Below, in pieces: positions 48,089-60,092 of a stretch of DNA of 64,000 nucleotides (position 1 is its first letter; every line of letters starts with the position of its first letter). The DNA lies in the NCBI GenBank assembly GCA_004764695.1, contig SMSO01000007.1:141501-205500 (forward strand), given 5' to 3'. Below the pieces are notes generated by a model, which did not search any database, had not been told where the DNA came from, and saw only the letters and a list, made by a program, of their open reading frames with translations. This DNA is from Schizochytrium sp. TIO01. Lineage: Eukaryota > Sar > Bigyra > Thraustochytrida > Thraustochytriidae. The position numbers and the translations under genes are program-made.

Positions 48089-50456
48089 CACTTCGCATTA
48101 TCGACTTGTCTCTAGTCTTTACTATCGGTTATAAACCTTCACAGTGGGGTTTTCTCCATTCTGCACTTTATACCCCTATAGGCTATACTGTTTGCTCTAC
48201 TGTACAGGTCTGCACAAGTCAATCAATCAATCCTTCATCTTCTTCGTGATTTGCGACCGGAATGCTTCAAGGGCTGCGTAGAAAGCCTCAAGGATGACGT
48301 CCTGAGGCCACCTTCGAGTCTTGGGCTGCGGGCCACGGCGACATGGACGTGCAAGAGCACAGGTTTTCTATAGGGAGGACTTGTCGTCAAAATTAAATAG
48401 AAGTACATCAGAAATGTAGTACTAGATAGGTAAGCTTAGGTATTGCAAAGTATCATCCGACGGTTTTTTCTGGGGAAGGACTATTTATTATGGAGTATGC
48501 TATATATGTACTCTATTCACGGGCGACTACAATCAGTGAACTCAAGAGCAACACAGAAGAAGTCCATGAAGGCCAGGGCGTCAATCTGAGCAAGCTTTTA
48601 GCGTAGTATAATTATAAACCACTGATACGACGCAGTTGGGCCATTGGCCATGCTGAGGCTGCTATGATAACCTCGTAGATTACACTTTGCATGGAAATGG
48701 CCAAATAAATATCAAGGCCCACGGTGACTTAGTGCGGCTTAAGCAGGAAACAGTGAGTTGCTTATAGTGCTCAAAGCTTTATGTTTATGAATGAATGTCT
48801 CACTGTCGAGATTCCTTACTCGCAAAAATCTCGCATGGTGGTTTTTTGTCAGCGTTACGCCGTACATTTTCATAGTATACCAGGACCTATCCTGCATGAT
48901 AATGTAACTTGCTCGTGCTGTCACTACGTTCGTTCGATCGTCATAGTTATCATCGCTGCTCTATGTCAGATGATAGAGCATGCCTTTCGACTTTTGCCTC
49001 TTCACTCAGTACTATTATTCGTTTTGTACAACTGCCGTAGTGCTAAATTGCAGCGTGCAAAGGCTCTGTTAGTAGTTAAATATCACATGCTAACACTGCT
49101 CGCTTCCATTGGACACAGAAGATGGTACACACTGTCTCTGTTGACCCAAGCTCTGACCCTTGCGTTGCCGCCAGATGCTTTACCCTTCGAAAACGCAAAG
49201 CCACTCATGTCTGGCCATGCCATTGTTGGCTTGGCGGCTTTGAGCTCGTGAGGAAATACTAGCGAGGACCCCAGCTATTGTCACGTTGGGAACTAGAGTC
49301 TGCTGGTTCCTTGCTTTTCCCAGTTTAGTAGGGAGGGAAGCAAGGAAGGACACAAGGAACTTACTTGAACTATGGATGAGGTTGGACAAACTCTGCACAA
49401 CCCATTTCCAACAACCCATTGTGCGCTTGCTTTCTCTCAGGATTTCATTGATGCTTTGCCGCTCATTTAATTATAAATGCTCATTGAGTCTGTCGAAGTG
49501 AAGGCAATTATTGCACCTTACATTTACAACTCGCCAAATTAATGATTGAACAGTCAAATAGTATCAACTTGCAAAAGACGAAATACAAGACACCCTTGCA
49601 AACGGAATATTTATAGAACAAAACTTCAAATTAACTTTAGGTATTGATACCACATGGATGTAGTTAAAGAAATAAATTTTAAAACAGAGACGATGGGACA
49701 GGCCTTGCATTCAAGATTTTGAGAATCAAGCCTTCGCTTACTTTTATCATTCAATGATGCAACCTATTGCTCAGTATGAGCTCGTATTTAGACCGTCGAA
49801 TCAAGAAATCCAAGTGCATATGAACTCAAAACAGCCTTGACTAGGACTTCTGTGAGATTTAATTATCAAAGGTGAATGAGAGGGCCCCCAAATCCTCTCA
49901 CTCACTGGATTAAAGCATGACCCGAGTTGACAGTAGTCGCTTTGATAGAAGACACCACCATTCTCAGCATCTGGCTGGCTGCTCACCTTCGCGTGCGAGC
50001 ACTTGAGTTCATTGCCCTTGATCCCTTTTACTATCTCAGTATAGTGTCAATCAACCTTACCAGTTACTATGGTGTATGAACTCCAGCGCTTGCAAATCCT
50101 CCATACCATACTACTCCTCAGGCCTGTAGGCAGGCACCTACCTACTATGGCTCAGGTGTGCGAAATCGTTGAGAGGTCATTGCTTCTACCTAACCTTCAA
50201 GCTCAAGACGATCCCGTTTCCAGAGATCTTCCGTGCCTTCACCTGCACAGGCACGATAACGACCACCGCACTGATTCCCTCCGTCTTCGTCGCATTTGTC
50301 CATTCATTCCTCATCTCTTCAACTCGCGCCATTTCCTTTCCTCGCTAATTCTTCGTCGCAGTTTCTGTCCCTCATTATCCCTCTCTCCATAAGTCCCTCA
50401 ATCTCTTCTTCTTAGCAGCTCTTCATTCTTCTCCTATCAATCTTACATATCTTTCC

Positions 50457-50588
50457 ATTGTTATATTTACTTTTACTTATTCCCTTTACATTATTGTTAT
50501 ATTTACTTATTCTCTTTACATTATTGTTATATTCACTTATCCCTTTACATTATTGTTATACTTATTTATTCCCTTTATATTATTATAG
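50457..50588. repeat. Minisatellite of about 30-36 bp, four copies, upstream of eS8
   Basis: Four head-to-tail units each start ATTGTTATA and end CTTTACATT or CTTTATATT, with lengths of about 36, 30, 29 and 30 bp and a few substitutions. The last is followed by ATTATAG. Confidence 0.85.
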
Positions 50589-50890
50589 GCGCTCTTCCAG
50601 CCGCCACCACTCTCGCGGGTTCACCGTCGACACCCTGGCGGGGGTCCCTGTCCCATATTTGAGTACCGCATTGGGTGGAGGAGAGTGCGCGGTTAGGGTA
50701 GGCAAAACTTCGGCGCAAGTGGTAGGTGTGCGGGTATATGGTTACTAGTGGTAATGGAGGGAACAAGAGGCAAACTTGGGCGCGCACGGGTGGTGGTGGC
50801 AGAGTGGAGAGGCGAGGAGAGCAGCAGAGGCAATCAATCGAGAATCGACTAGACGCAGCGGAGCGGGAGTCGAGCGTACGGGCAGGCAGG

Positions 50891-52119
50891 ATGGGTCTCT
50901 CTCGCGATGGCATGCACAAGCGCCGCCACACCGGTGGCAAGCGCGCCCTTGGCAACAAGAAGAGGAAGTACCTCAACTCGCGCCCGGCCGCCATGACCAA
51001 GCTTGGCGCCAAGCGCATCCACCTCGTGCGCTGCCGTGGTGGCAACCTCAAGCACCGCGCTATGAGGCTCGATACCGGCAACTTCTCCTGGGCCACTGAG
51101 GGCATCACCCGCAAGGCTCGTATCCTTGACGTGACGTAAGTACTTTCACGAGGCACCGTCGCCAAGACGGTTTTCAAATCCGGGCTCCACCTTTTCATGT
51201 TCTTCAACTATATATAACTTCTCTGTAGCTATTCTTCGGGATTCAATTGTTCTCGTGGCTTCTTTTTGCGATCGTGCAATCTAATTTCTGTAGACTTTCG
51301 TGGACGTCTGAGCATTTTCACAATCTCAGAGGAGGGCCTGATGATGGAGGTTTCAACTTTCTTTGTTACTCCTGTGCATATTATGCATTTTGAATAATGA
51401 AGGGCTTTGGGATAATCGTTGCTCGTCAATGAATTCGAAGGAAATTGTATGCAATTGTCTATTTGTGGAGGATACGATGGCTGATCTCGCGGTGACCGAC
51501 TGTGAAGATTAGAGAGTGATATTATTTTTGAAGAACTCAGACTTGGTGGATTTTAGGGCTCTGAGGATTTGACTGCAAAGGAGCACGTCTACACTATTTC
51601 AATCAATCGCTACGCTTTTGTATTGGCAATGACGTGAAACTTAGCAGGGGAATTGTCAAATATGATGATGGAACTGTGACAACTAACTAACATTGGGTAT
51701 TGTTTGAACCTTTTGACTTCATTTACAGCTACAACGCCACCAACAACGAGCTTCTCCGCACCAAGACCCTTGTGAAGAACTGTATCGTCCAGATCGATGC
51801 TTCCGCCTTCCGTCAGGCTTACGAGAAGCACTACGGTGTTGAGGTCGGCACCAAGCGCCCCGCCAAGAAGAAGGACGAGGCCGAGGCTGAGGAGGACAAG
51901 CCCAAGTCCCAGAAGGCCCTCGACCGCCTTGCTGAGCGCCAGAAGACCCGCGAGCTTGACTCTGCCCTCGAGGACCAGTTCAACTCTGGCCGTCTCTACG
52001 CCTGTGTTAGCTCCCGCCCCGGCCAGAGTGGCCGCTGCGATGGCTACATCCTCGAAGGTGAGGAGCTCAAATTCTACAAGCGTATGATGGACAAGAAGAA
52101 GGGCAAGAAGAAGGAGTAA
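50891..52119 (+). CDS. RPS8: 40S ribosomal protein eS8 (RPS8)
   Basis: Two exons, 50891-51135 and 51729-52119, give 211 residues, the family's usual size. The N-terminus [18 protein letters not shown] and the [64 protein letters not shown] and LEGEELKFY blocks are all standard eS8. It is a small-subunit protein of the cytoplasmic ribosome. Splicing (AC at the exon 1 end plus C) makes the Thr codon of the conserved VTYNAT junction. The exons use strongly C/G-ending codons (for example GCC, AAG, CGC, CTC), much more than neighbouring genes, as expected for high expression. The third exon position bias is a reading by eye. It ends in TAA. Confidence 0.98.
51136..51728 (+). other. 593-nt intron of eS8
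   Basis: It begins GTAAGT, ends TTTACAG, and has CTAAC-type branch candidates near 51687. It is the longest intron found in the window. It contains ATGATGA at 51662, which matches a C box, but no CTGA D box at normal distance, so I do not call a snoRNA. Confidence 0.95.
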
Positions 52120-55100
52120 ATCTGTTCTACTGCCTGATCGACTACTATCACTACATCTTCCCCTTTATTCTACAAGTACTCAACCCCTCTTATTGCGACT
52201 TGTTCTTTTATTCTGATATGTTGCTCTTGCTTCCATCCTCGCATCTTGACTTGGTTTTCATTACCCCTTGCTGATTTTGCAAGACTTCCGGTTGATGAGC
52301 AATTTCAATTCTAGCCTTGCATTAAATAATCTCTTGTCATCTCCTGTCGTGTCTTTCCTACTTCCCAGGAGGCGCATGGATGACAGTGGTAGTTAAGCAA
52401 GGAATAAGTTAAGGAATGCCGATTCGGCCGAGAATGGAAGAAGGAAGCTCAGTAGTTCTAAATCAATAAGTACCTTTACAATCCTGTGGTTAGATGAAGA
52501 TTTATGTCTCTACTTATTAGTATTAAGGTTCAATAGTAAAAGCCTATGAATGGGTTTTGTAGACGCATAGCAATGCAGTAATGCTGGCCTTGCAAGCTTA
52601 CTAAGTTGAACAGGTTAGACCAAAATGCAAACAATGGGTTTATTTGATAGAGGTACAGAGAAATGACGATTTCGACCCTCAGTTGCATGCCTGGGTTTGA
52701 AGTATCACGCTTCAGAATGAGATTGGGCCTACTTGATAGAAGAACAGCAAAAGCGCTTCATTAAACAAACTCTGATGGAGTTCTAGCTTGCCATCTCCAA
52801 AATAAGATCTACTTGGGGTTGCTTACTCTTGAATTGTTGTGTGGACTGAAGTGAACTTTGAAACCACACATACCGACTGTATCATGAGGTGTTTTGTGTC
52901 ATACGTGGTGTCCCCTCAACGCTCGAGGCTTCCTTCGCTTGAGACATCAGTTACTTCTTTCCAAACACTTATAAACTTTAAGAAAAACCTTCTTTCTTAT
53001 ATGCATTGCTACATGTTTTGAGACCTCAAGTGATTACGAATGTTTCTCTCTAAAAATACGAATATAAAGCTTACCTGGACAGTGACAAGGACAGATACGA
53101 TTGTTCAACCCTAAAACCGATGTACTATGAATACATCCAATGCTTTCACAGCATAACATTTCATTAGTAGTAGCCCTACCTCAATATCGGTCTGGAAACT
53201 TTTCTTTCTTTACAAACGAAACTTGACCATTCACGCAGGTTGTAGCAAACTGCATGCTCTCCTTTAGAAATCAGGTAGCATTCTTTCATCCCAAAGCATC
53301 TGTAAGAATATTTGTCTCTTCGTTAGGACGCGGCCAAAACATTCTATCCCTGTCAATTCTACCAATGCTGTTTTAATATACACTTTAGCACAGTTCAACA
53401 ATGTGGATCTCTTGCCTTCCTCTGCTGCTACTACTGCTGCTACTGCATCCTGGTTTTCAAATTAATGAGAATATTATTGTCACTCGTTCGACCCAAGCTA
53501 CAAACCGTTCTTGTTTCCTAGTACTTGCTTTAAACTCCAATCGAGTCGCCACACAAGAAATGTATGTGTCTACGCCTTGTTTAGGATGCGCAAGATCTTT
53601 AAAAATGACAATGACAGTAGATAGCACACACCGAATACCTGCTCAATATCTTGTAGCTGCCCTTCGAGTTTGCGTCGCTTTCGTTCCCATCGTTCTTCAC
53701 CTCAACCCAGCTAAATGAGTTCCCACGACATTCAGGTTCTTTCGTGTCCACTCACTTACTTTCTCAGCCAAACTTTTCCCAATGCTGATTCATTAATTTC
53801 TCGACCCGAATTCAAGTCTCTTAGTCTTGAACTCCACGCTATCATTAGCTCCTTTGCCAGATTTATAACTCGCAAAATACATTGCTGCTTTGTCTCTAAT
53901 CATTTCGTCTCCAGTTGGATTCATAAATCAGCATCTATGCTTTTGTTGTTTCTTCTCATTCAATCCAGTCAGCAATGTCCAGCTACAATGTCCTAAAATT
54001 GAGGCCTATTCAAGGCCATATATGCGCCTGTACTATGTCCTAAAATGTGAGCGTATTATATTTGCATCACACCAGCACTACTAGTGTTCACTATTGCTTC
54101 TTGTACCAAGACTGCATCGCCGTCATTTAGGATTGCCTCAACGGAAGGACTTCAGGTCTGAAGAAGTCAGGGAAAAGGCATCTTAAGACGAGGTAGCTCA
54201 CTCAACTTTGGAGATTTTTCTTGCAACATGATAGAAGGGGGAGCTAGAAAGACGACAATGAAGACTGATGAGACTTTCTGAAGTGGAACGAGCCCTTAGC
54301 TTAGGAATCCTTAGAACCGATGGCTGTTAGCTCCTTGGTAGGACCCTCTTAATGGTTCATTTTTTTTATTTTCACTTGGAGGCATGGATGGGACACCTCT
54401 CTACTGTGGCATATTACCTTTCTATAATGAATCAAAGTACTCAACAATTTTGTACGGTACGAGCAGCTTCCTCCTTTCTCAAGAGGTGTCTCTCTCTCGA
54501 ACGAGGCCTGTCATTGGCACAATCAGCGGTGCTTAGGCCTTGCGTGGAGCTCACACCTTGCACCATTATTATAAACCCAAGGCCGAGCGTATTCGAGCAT
54601 CCACGTTTCCACTTCCCCCGCTGTCGTGAGAGCGCGAAGTGATCGCAACGATCATCACCAAATAATTAATTATGCTTTGTTTGTTTGTTTCATTATTTTC
54701 TTTCTTTCTTCTTCCTTTCAATTGTTCAAGTTGACAATAAAATAAAAAGAAGTGTTGATCTCAAGTTAAATACTAGCGCCCTCCTATGCCTAACTCTATG
54801 GTGGCAAATCAATGAAAGAAGGAAATGAAAGGAAACGAAAGGGATAGAATAGAATTAGTCATTGACTTATTTATTATGTACGCTAGAATCATTGAATAAG
54901 TTTTATACTTACTCATTCAAGCTTTATCATTTGCTTCTGCTGCGTCTTCATCTTCTTCTCCGTAATCCTAGTTTCCATCTGCGGCGGGAGCGCTCTCTGC
55001 TCAGGTGCCGCGCCAGGTGCAGCGCAGCCCCCCAGCGGAAGGTCCAAGAGGCACTCCAGGCAACCAGCTTTGCGCCGGCCTCTGGACATCCAAGTCTGGA

Positions 55101-55886
55101 GCAGGCTGCGTCATTGGCAATTCGGAGCGAGCCTTTGAAACTTTCCACAGCAGCGGGAAAGACAAGCGCACCAGCCAGCGAGACGGCGAGACTTTCCTCA
55201 CGCGTGGAGCATACGTGGTCCAGGAAAGCTTTGCCAGTCGCCCCTGTACCAAGGCCACGGCTTTCACGCGGCGAGTGACTCAAGCGCCTTATTAAGAAGG
55301 TCGAAAGAAAAAAAAGAAGAAAAACCAACAAACAAACAAACAAAGCAAATAATCGTCCGGATAGGTCGCCAGAACCCCAAAGCCGCAGAGGACATCCTTT
55401 TCGCTGGCAGGAAAGGGAGAAGTACATACTTAGTTTTGCTTGGTGTGTTATTTCAAGAATACTTGAATACAGGTCTCGATAATCGCCGAGTTCTTTGAAG
55501 AAAGTCTCCAAGTAAGGCGCTCTCGGAGCTCTTTGTTTTTAATAGGTGGTGGAACCTCCGGTGAAGTAGGTATTTGTTGTGACGACTGTGTAGAGAGCCT
55601 TGAAGTGGATTGGTGGGTACGCTGCACTTCAGTAGGAGTTTAGATCACGTGGCCGGCTAGGTTTGTCTGTAGTTTTCTATTTCCAGCCGTCTTTGATTGG
55701 CAAGATTAGGTTTGTGGCCTGGTTGGCCATTTTGCTGTTGACCTGAAAACTCAGAACTTCAGTTTCAAGCGCTAGGACCAATATTTCTGTGCCTTAAAAG
55801 AGTACGATATAGTTGGTTCACTTGCTGTTCTTAAAGGCACTTCCGGGTTGGGCTTGTGGTGGACTTCGTTTTAAAACGCCAGGACC
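52120..55886. other. Intergenic, no supportable gene
   Basis: Nearly 3.8 kb. A GC-rich patch (about 54940-55290) is open on both strands (about 138 and 187 codons) with Arg/Ala/Ser/Leu-rich composition, and I see no domain. The remainder is AT-rich. The right end holds the promoter of the SUMO ligase gene. Confidence 0.45.
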
Positions 55887-57434
55887 ATGTCAGGAGCGAA
55901 AATAGAGGAGTTGGAGAAATCCCTCCTTAGGCTGAAGGTTGTCGACTTAAAGTTGCTACTGAAGAAGTATGGTCTGCCTAGATCTGGCAACAAGTCTTCA
56001 CTTATGCTGAGGCTAGTCGAATACGCTGACCGGTTTGGTCAAGTGGATGAAATTCAGGAGGCCGCGAAAAACCCTCATGACAACGGCGATGAGATCAACT
56101 TGAGTTATAACAGCGCTTTTTTACGCCAGGCTTTGCATTCTCTGGACAGCAGCAGCACCAACCCCCAAAGTCTTGCTATGGACCAAGAAATAGCCCTGGG
56201 AAAGCTTAGAAAAGTTGCTGAGAGCGATCCTTTTGCGAGGCTCGAAAGTGTAGTTCACGAGATGAGCTTGCTTAATAGTAGCACAATGCCAACAGATATT
56301 TACGTTAATACCGCACAGATTCCACGTGAAACGCTTTTGCGCCCAAATACCCAACTATTGGTATATTGTGTACAGATTGCCAAGGGCAGAAAACAAATTG
56401 ATGAGGAGAAGAAGGCCGCGAAAAATGGTCGACCGGTTAAGGTCGAGGATTTCACTGTTCGCTGGCCGCCAGCTGTGACTGTCAATGTGAACAATAGCCC
56501 AGTGAAAGTTTTACAGCAAGCACCAGATGGCCGTTTGAGGATAAAGGCAGTTCGAGAACGTCCAGCAGATATTACCCAATTTGTCACATCTAGCCATAAT
56601 CCAAGCGTCAATTTGCAGATCATAGCTCCATACTGTGACCAACATGATGAAGGTGCGCGTTTTGCAGTCTCTGTAGTACTTTCCAAAAAACTTACTACTG
56701 ATGTGCTTATGGGAGCAATACCTGACTGTCCACGGGAGCGAACCCAAGAACTTGTGCGCATGGTCTTTGGTGATGGCGAAATTGAAATGAGCCCAATCTA
56801 CCTTGGCCTTAAAGACCAGGTTACGTTGATGATGATTGAGGAACCAGTGCGTGGACTCTCTTGTAACCACGTTCAATGTTTCGACGCGCGTTCCTATTTG
56901 AGCTTTCAGAGTTCTGTGAGAAACGCTAATTTTCGCTGCCCTGTGTGCGATAAGCATCCTGTTCTCCCAAATCAATTAGTCAAAGATCCGTGGTTTGCTG
57001 AGATCCTGCAGGAAATCGAAAAGTCAGGGAATGACGTGGAAAAGGTTGAACTATTCGAAGATATGACTTGGAGACCCTATGTGGAAGGGAAGACGCCGCA
57101 TATTACCAATTCTTCATCTTCGTCTTCGTCTTCCTCTGCCCCAATTGACAAGGATTCTGGTCATAGTCTTAGTATTGATAGCAACAGTAATGATGCAAGC
57201 GACGAGAACCTTGCCGATAAACAGGGTCTGGAAGGATCAATTGCGCTTGACAGAAGTACAGAGATAATGGAGGACCCTTTGACCCAGCTCCTCCACGGAA
57301 AATCCTCTTTGAAGCGTCCGCCATCTCCCATGTTCTCAGATCGTAGACCCGAACCTCCAAGATCACCTCCCCCTTTGCCTAGCAAACAGAGCGATGATGT
57401 TATCGAACTTCTTGATTCTGATGATGAGGATTAA
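55887..57434 (+). CDS. PIAS/Siz-type SUMO E3 ligase
   Basis: This 515-residue, single-exon protein has the PIAS/Siz layout. A SAP DNA-binding motif lies at about 8-47 (LLRLKVVDLKLLLKKYGLP, then GNKSSLMLRLVEY). A PINIT-like region sits around 130-290. The SP-RING (about 305-365) has SCNHVQCFD (Cys 326, His 328) and FRCPVCDK (Cys 351, Cys 354), the four ligands of the single zinc. Near the C-terminus is a textbook SUMO-interacting motif, VIELLDSDDED (about 505-515), preceded by a Ser/Asp-rich linker. In the family the SP-RING docks the SUMO-loaded E2 and the SIM positions SUMO for transfer to nuclear targets. The start is a good ATG and the end is TAA. The first Cys seen in many SP-RINGs is absent, but it is not a zinc ligand. 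Confidence 0.93.
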   Translation: MSGAKIEELEKSLLRLKVVDLKLLLKKYGLPRSGNKSSLMLRLVEYADRFGQVDEIQEAAKNPHDNGDEINLSYNSAFLRQALHSLDSSSTNPQSLAMDQEIALGKLRKVAESDPFARLESVVHEMSLLNSSTMPTDIYVNTAQIPRETLLRPNTQLLVYCVQIAKGRKQIDEEKKAAKNGRPVKVEDFTVRWPPAVTVNVNNSPVKVLQQAPDGRLRIKAVRERPADITQFVTSSHNPSVNLQIIAPYCDQHDEGARFAVSVVLSKKLTTDVLMGAIPDCPRERTQELVRMVFGDGEIEMSPIYLGLKDQVTLMMIEEPVRGLSCNHVQCFDARSYLSFQSSVRNANFRCPVCDKHPVLPNQLVKDPWFAEILQEIEKSGNDVEKVELFEDMTWRPYVEGKTPHITNSSSSSSSSSAPIDKDSGHSLSIDSNSNDASDENLADKQGLEGSIALDRSTEIMEDPLTQLLHGKSSLKRPPSPMFSDRRPEPPRSPPPLPSKQSDDVIELLDSDDED

Positions 57435-58379
57435 ACGGTATCTCTTGCTATAAGACTTCGTTTCCGTTGCTATTGAACTACTTGCCCCAATGTCATACTT
57501 TTATTTCACATCTTTCTCATCGTTTATTCACCGATTCAGTCATTTGGTCATTCTTAAAACTTATGTTTGTTTGCCTCAATTATAGGTATTTTGTCCCCTT
57601 TTCCTTTTTCTTTGGGTTTTGGTAGAGCAGAAAGGCTTGCGCATTTTTTCCCCTCTCAGTCTTTGCTGACCTATTGTATCCACTACTGTTCGTTTCGTGG
57701 TGTCGGACTGGGACCGTCTCTAATGTGTTCTTAAATTTTGTATGCACATTACCAGCAGTGAAATTGCAGTTTTATCTACATATACTGAAAAGGTTCAAGT
57801 ATTGAAGAGGATACCCTCAAGTAGTTGATGATACAAATTAGAAGCTACGACACCTGGCTTATCGCGCGAAGGCAATAAGTAGCAAGATGAAAATCAATAT
57901 TACACAAGTCATTCTAATTTCACATGACACATTTATCTTCTCAACTTTCCTTCGAGGTTTCACAATTGATATTCTGCATATGTGCAGACTGATTGACTCC
58001 TTCATTGCCATCTGGTTCTCCAGGCCTATAAAGAAACACATTCAAAACTCTTAGAACTTCCCCTGGTTTGCTTAAACCTCTTTAGATCTCGTTCACGCGT
58101 ACTCCTGTATTTGATGATCTCAGCAGTGTGGGCGGTTCTTGTTTATAGAGTGGACAGGGGAGCTAAAGGAACGATAGTTTCGTGCCAATCTTTTTAATTA
58201 TTCAGGGTGGGGGTAAGGAGGGGCACTTGCCACACCTGCAAAAGGTACACGCTTCTCCATGCTCGGATATTTGTAGTGATAAGAGTACTACATGTACTGA
58301 GATCAACATCAAAATAAGCAATACAGAATGGTTCATTGACAACCCTCTGCAATCCCAAGAGCATATGAAAGGGGAATAG

Positions 58380-58772
58380 ATGATGAACAATGGAAGTGAT
58401 TATGCAAGCCACGGTAAAGATCAAGATAAACTTTCTGACCCTAGCACCCTTAAGAACGTCTCTCAGGTGATGAACAATCACAACAATTATGGTTTCGACC
58501 TCCACTGCACTCCTAGATTTGAGACAATTCGTTTGAGTAGTCATAGTGGAGCTGCTGAAAATGCATCTGGCAGTAGTGAGGCTATAACAGTCAATCAAAG
58601 TACCTCATTTGTACCAAGATAGACTTCCGCTCTACTGAGGGTGGTACAGTTCTTGTTCGTTATCTATCACCATTAAATGTCATCAGCTCCTCAGGGGAAT
58701 CTGAAGCAGCAGCAGATGCAAAAGTCTCTCAGAAACGAATTGTTGATAATGAAAACCGTTCTTATATTTAGA
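58380..58772 (+). pseudogene. Decayed coding fragment of unknown family
   Basis: An ATG frame (58380-58622; Asn/Ser/His-rich) stops after TSFVPR. Another frame then stays open from 58612 to 58772 with protein-like sequence (DFRSTEGGTVLVRYLSPL and later SSGESEAAADAKVSQKR). The join looks like a frameshift in a single older gene. The family is not recognised, and it could belong to the transposon relic 1 kb downstream. Confidence 0.3.
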
Positions 58773-59768
58773 TAAAACTTTGATCTGGTAGACTTTGGAA
58801 AAAGAAGGATAAAGTGTGAGAATAGCTGAATGAAAGGTACTTAAAAAGAGGGGTGTAAGTTCGCCGATGTCTAAAATAGCAAAAAAAAGAAAATCTCTAA
58901 TGACCCTGTTATTCAGCCTAGACCAGATACGTAATTTGCGCATTACTGTCAACTTGGTTTGCAAAAAAAAGCAAATTTTGAAGCTGTGTGTTGCAATGCA
59001 ATTGAAATACTCCCTCAATATAGCTGTTCAGGTGTTTGCTCAGACGATTGCCCTGCTAGAAATGATGCGGCAATAAGTCTATACGCACAGCCATTACAGG
59101 AGGATAGCTACATGATTTGAGCAGATACCACAGATTTTAAACCTGTTGATGTAAACCTCAATAACTCAACAAGAAAAGCGGGAGCAACACCGGAATTGTA
59201 AGTGTGAATCAACCCGCACCTGTATTTAGCGATATATATGCGAGTAACTTGGAGGTAGATACGAAATTAATGAAGGCCCGCATCAAACTGTATGCCAGTG
59301 GCCTATGAAAACAAAAGCCTTTTTCTTTCACCTATCTACGAAGTAAAGCATAGAAGGTTCAATACGCTAAAAAGAGACGCATATTTATATTTTAGCAATC
59401 TCATAGAAGCCCTTCAGGAGTGTGTGGTCATGTTGCTCAACTAACCTCCTAGGTTTGTACAAGCAAAATCTGAAGATGTAGCGTCGACCGAGCATACCAG
59501 CAAACCAGAAGGTAGGCCTCTAACCGACCAAGTTCCTTTAACAAAAGTCAGCGGCGCGATGAAACCTGTGAAAGATATAGCAACCTCTTGGACAGAGATA
59601 GTTTAGAAAGTGAATCGTATGTCTTGGGTGCTTTGTTTTGCACCAAGTACTACTATAGCCACAATGGAACATCTTTCTGAAAAAAATTCTTTTAACAGAT
59701 GCATCTGGGAGTAATACGCTCTATATTCAATGTATACTTTATCATCACACATGGATACTGTCCTCTAA

Positions 59769-60092
59769 GCTCATCGCTTATTAGTCGGGAATGAGGATGC
59801 TAAAGGCTGGATTTATTTCACTACCGTTCTCAAGAAGATATACCATACGCTCGACCACCCTCCTACGTCTGTTATATCTGATCAGCAAAATTACATTTCG
59901 AAAGTGTTAATGAATTACCATCCAACCATGCTGGTATCGATTCTGACAGCAAAAGTAATATCCTTTTTGGATCAATTTCCTTGTCCCTGCGATCAAGTAT
60001 TTCGTAAAACCTCACAATTGGTGTATCAAATGCTGGTCGCTGTACCCTCGAAGCCCGGACAACCACAGAATAAATGTATTCAAAGCTCATAG
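59769..60092 (+). mobile_element. MULE-like transposase remnant
   Basis: An ATG-less frame of 107 codons, bounded by a TAA at 59766 and a TAG at 60090, reads AHRLLVGNEDAKGWIYF, then LKKIYHTLDHPPTSVISDQQ and later NYHPTM. This follows the MULE transposase domain core: a Leu/Ala-rich strand ending in NE/SE before the trailing W..F, then the I-S-D motif with its Asp. The expected Cys-x2-His further on is not in frame, so the element is broken. Terminal inverted repeats were not found by eye. The element class is inferred from these motifs only. Confidence 0.48.

Larger units (their letters stand above)
47969..50890. other. Intergenic between CM1 and eS8 genes (divergent promoters)
   Basis: It carries the promoters of the CM1 gene (left end) and eS8 (right end). 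A 20-bp palindrome and a minisatellite are listed separately. Short frames in 48780-49500 show no recognisable protein. Confidence 0.45.

Noticed and set aside
51136-51728. Possible box C/D snoRNA in the eS8 intron (RPS8 introns host snoRNAs in animals).
   Set aside because: A perfect C box (ATGATGA at 51662) exists, but no CTGA D box at the right spacing before the intron ends. Other C-like boxes are too far from a D box.
54948-55511. A 187-codon minus-strand frame and a 138-codon plus-strand frame over a GC-rich patch.
   Set aside because: Both strands open together because the patch is GC-rich. The proteins are Arg/Ala/Leu/Ser-rich with no motif.
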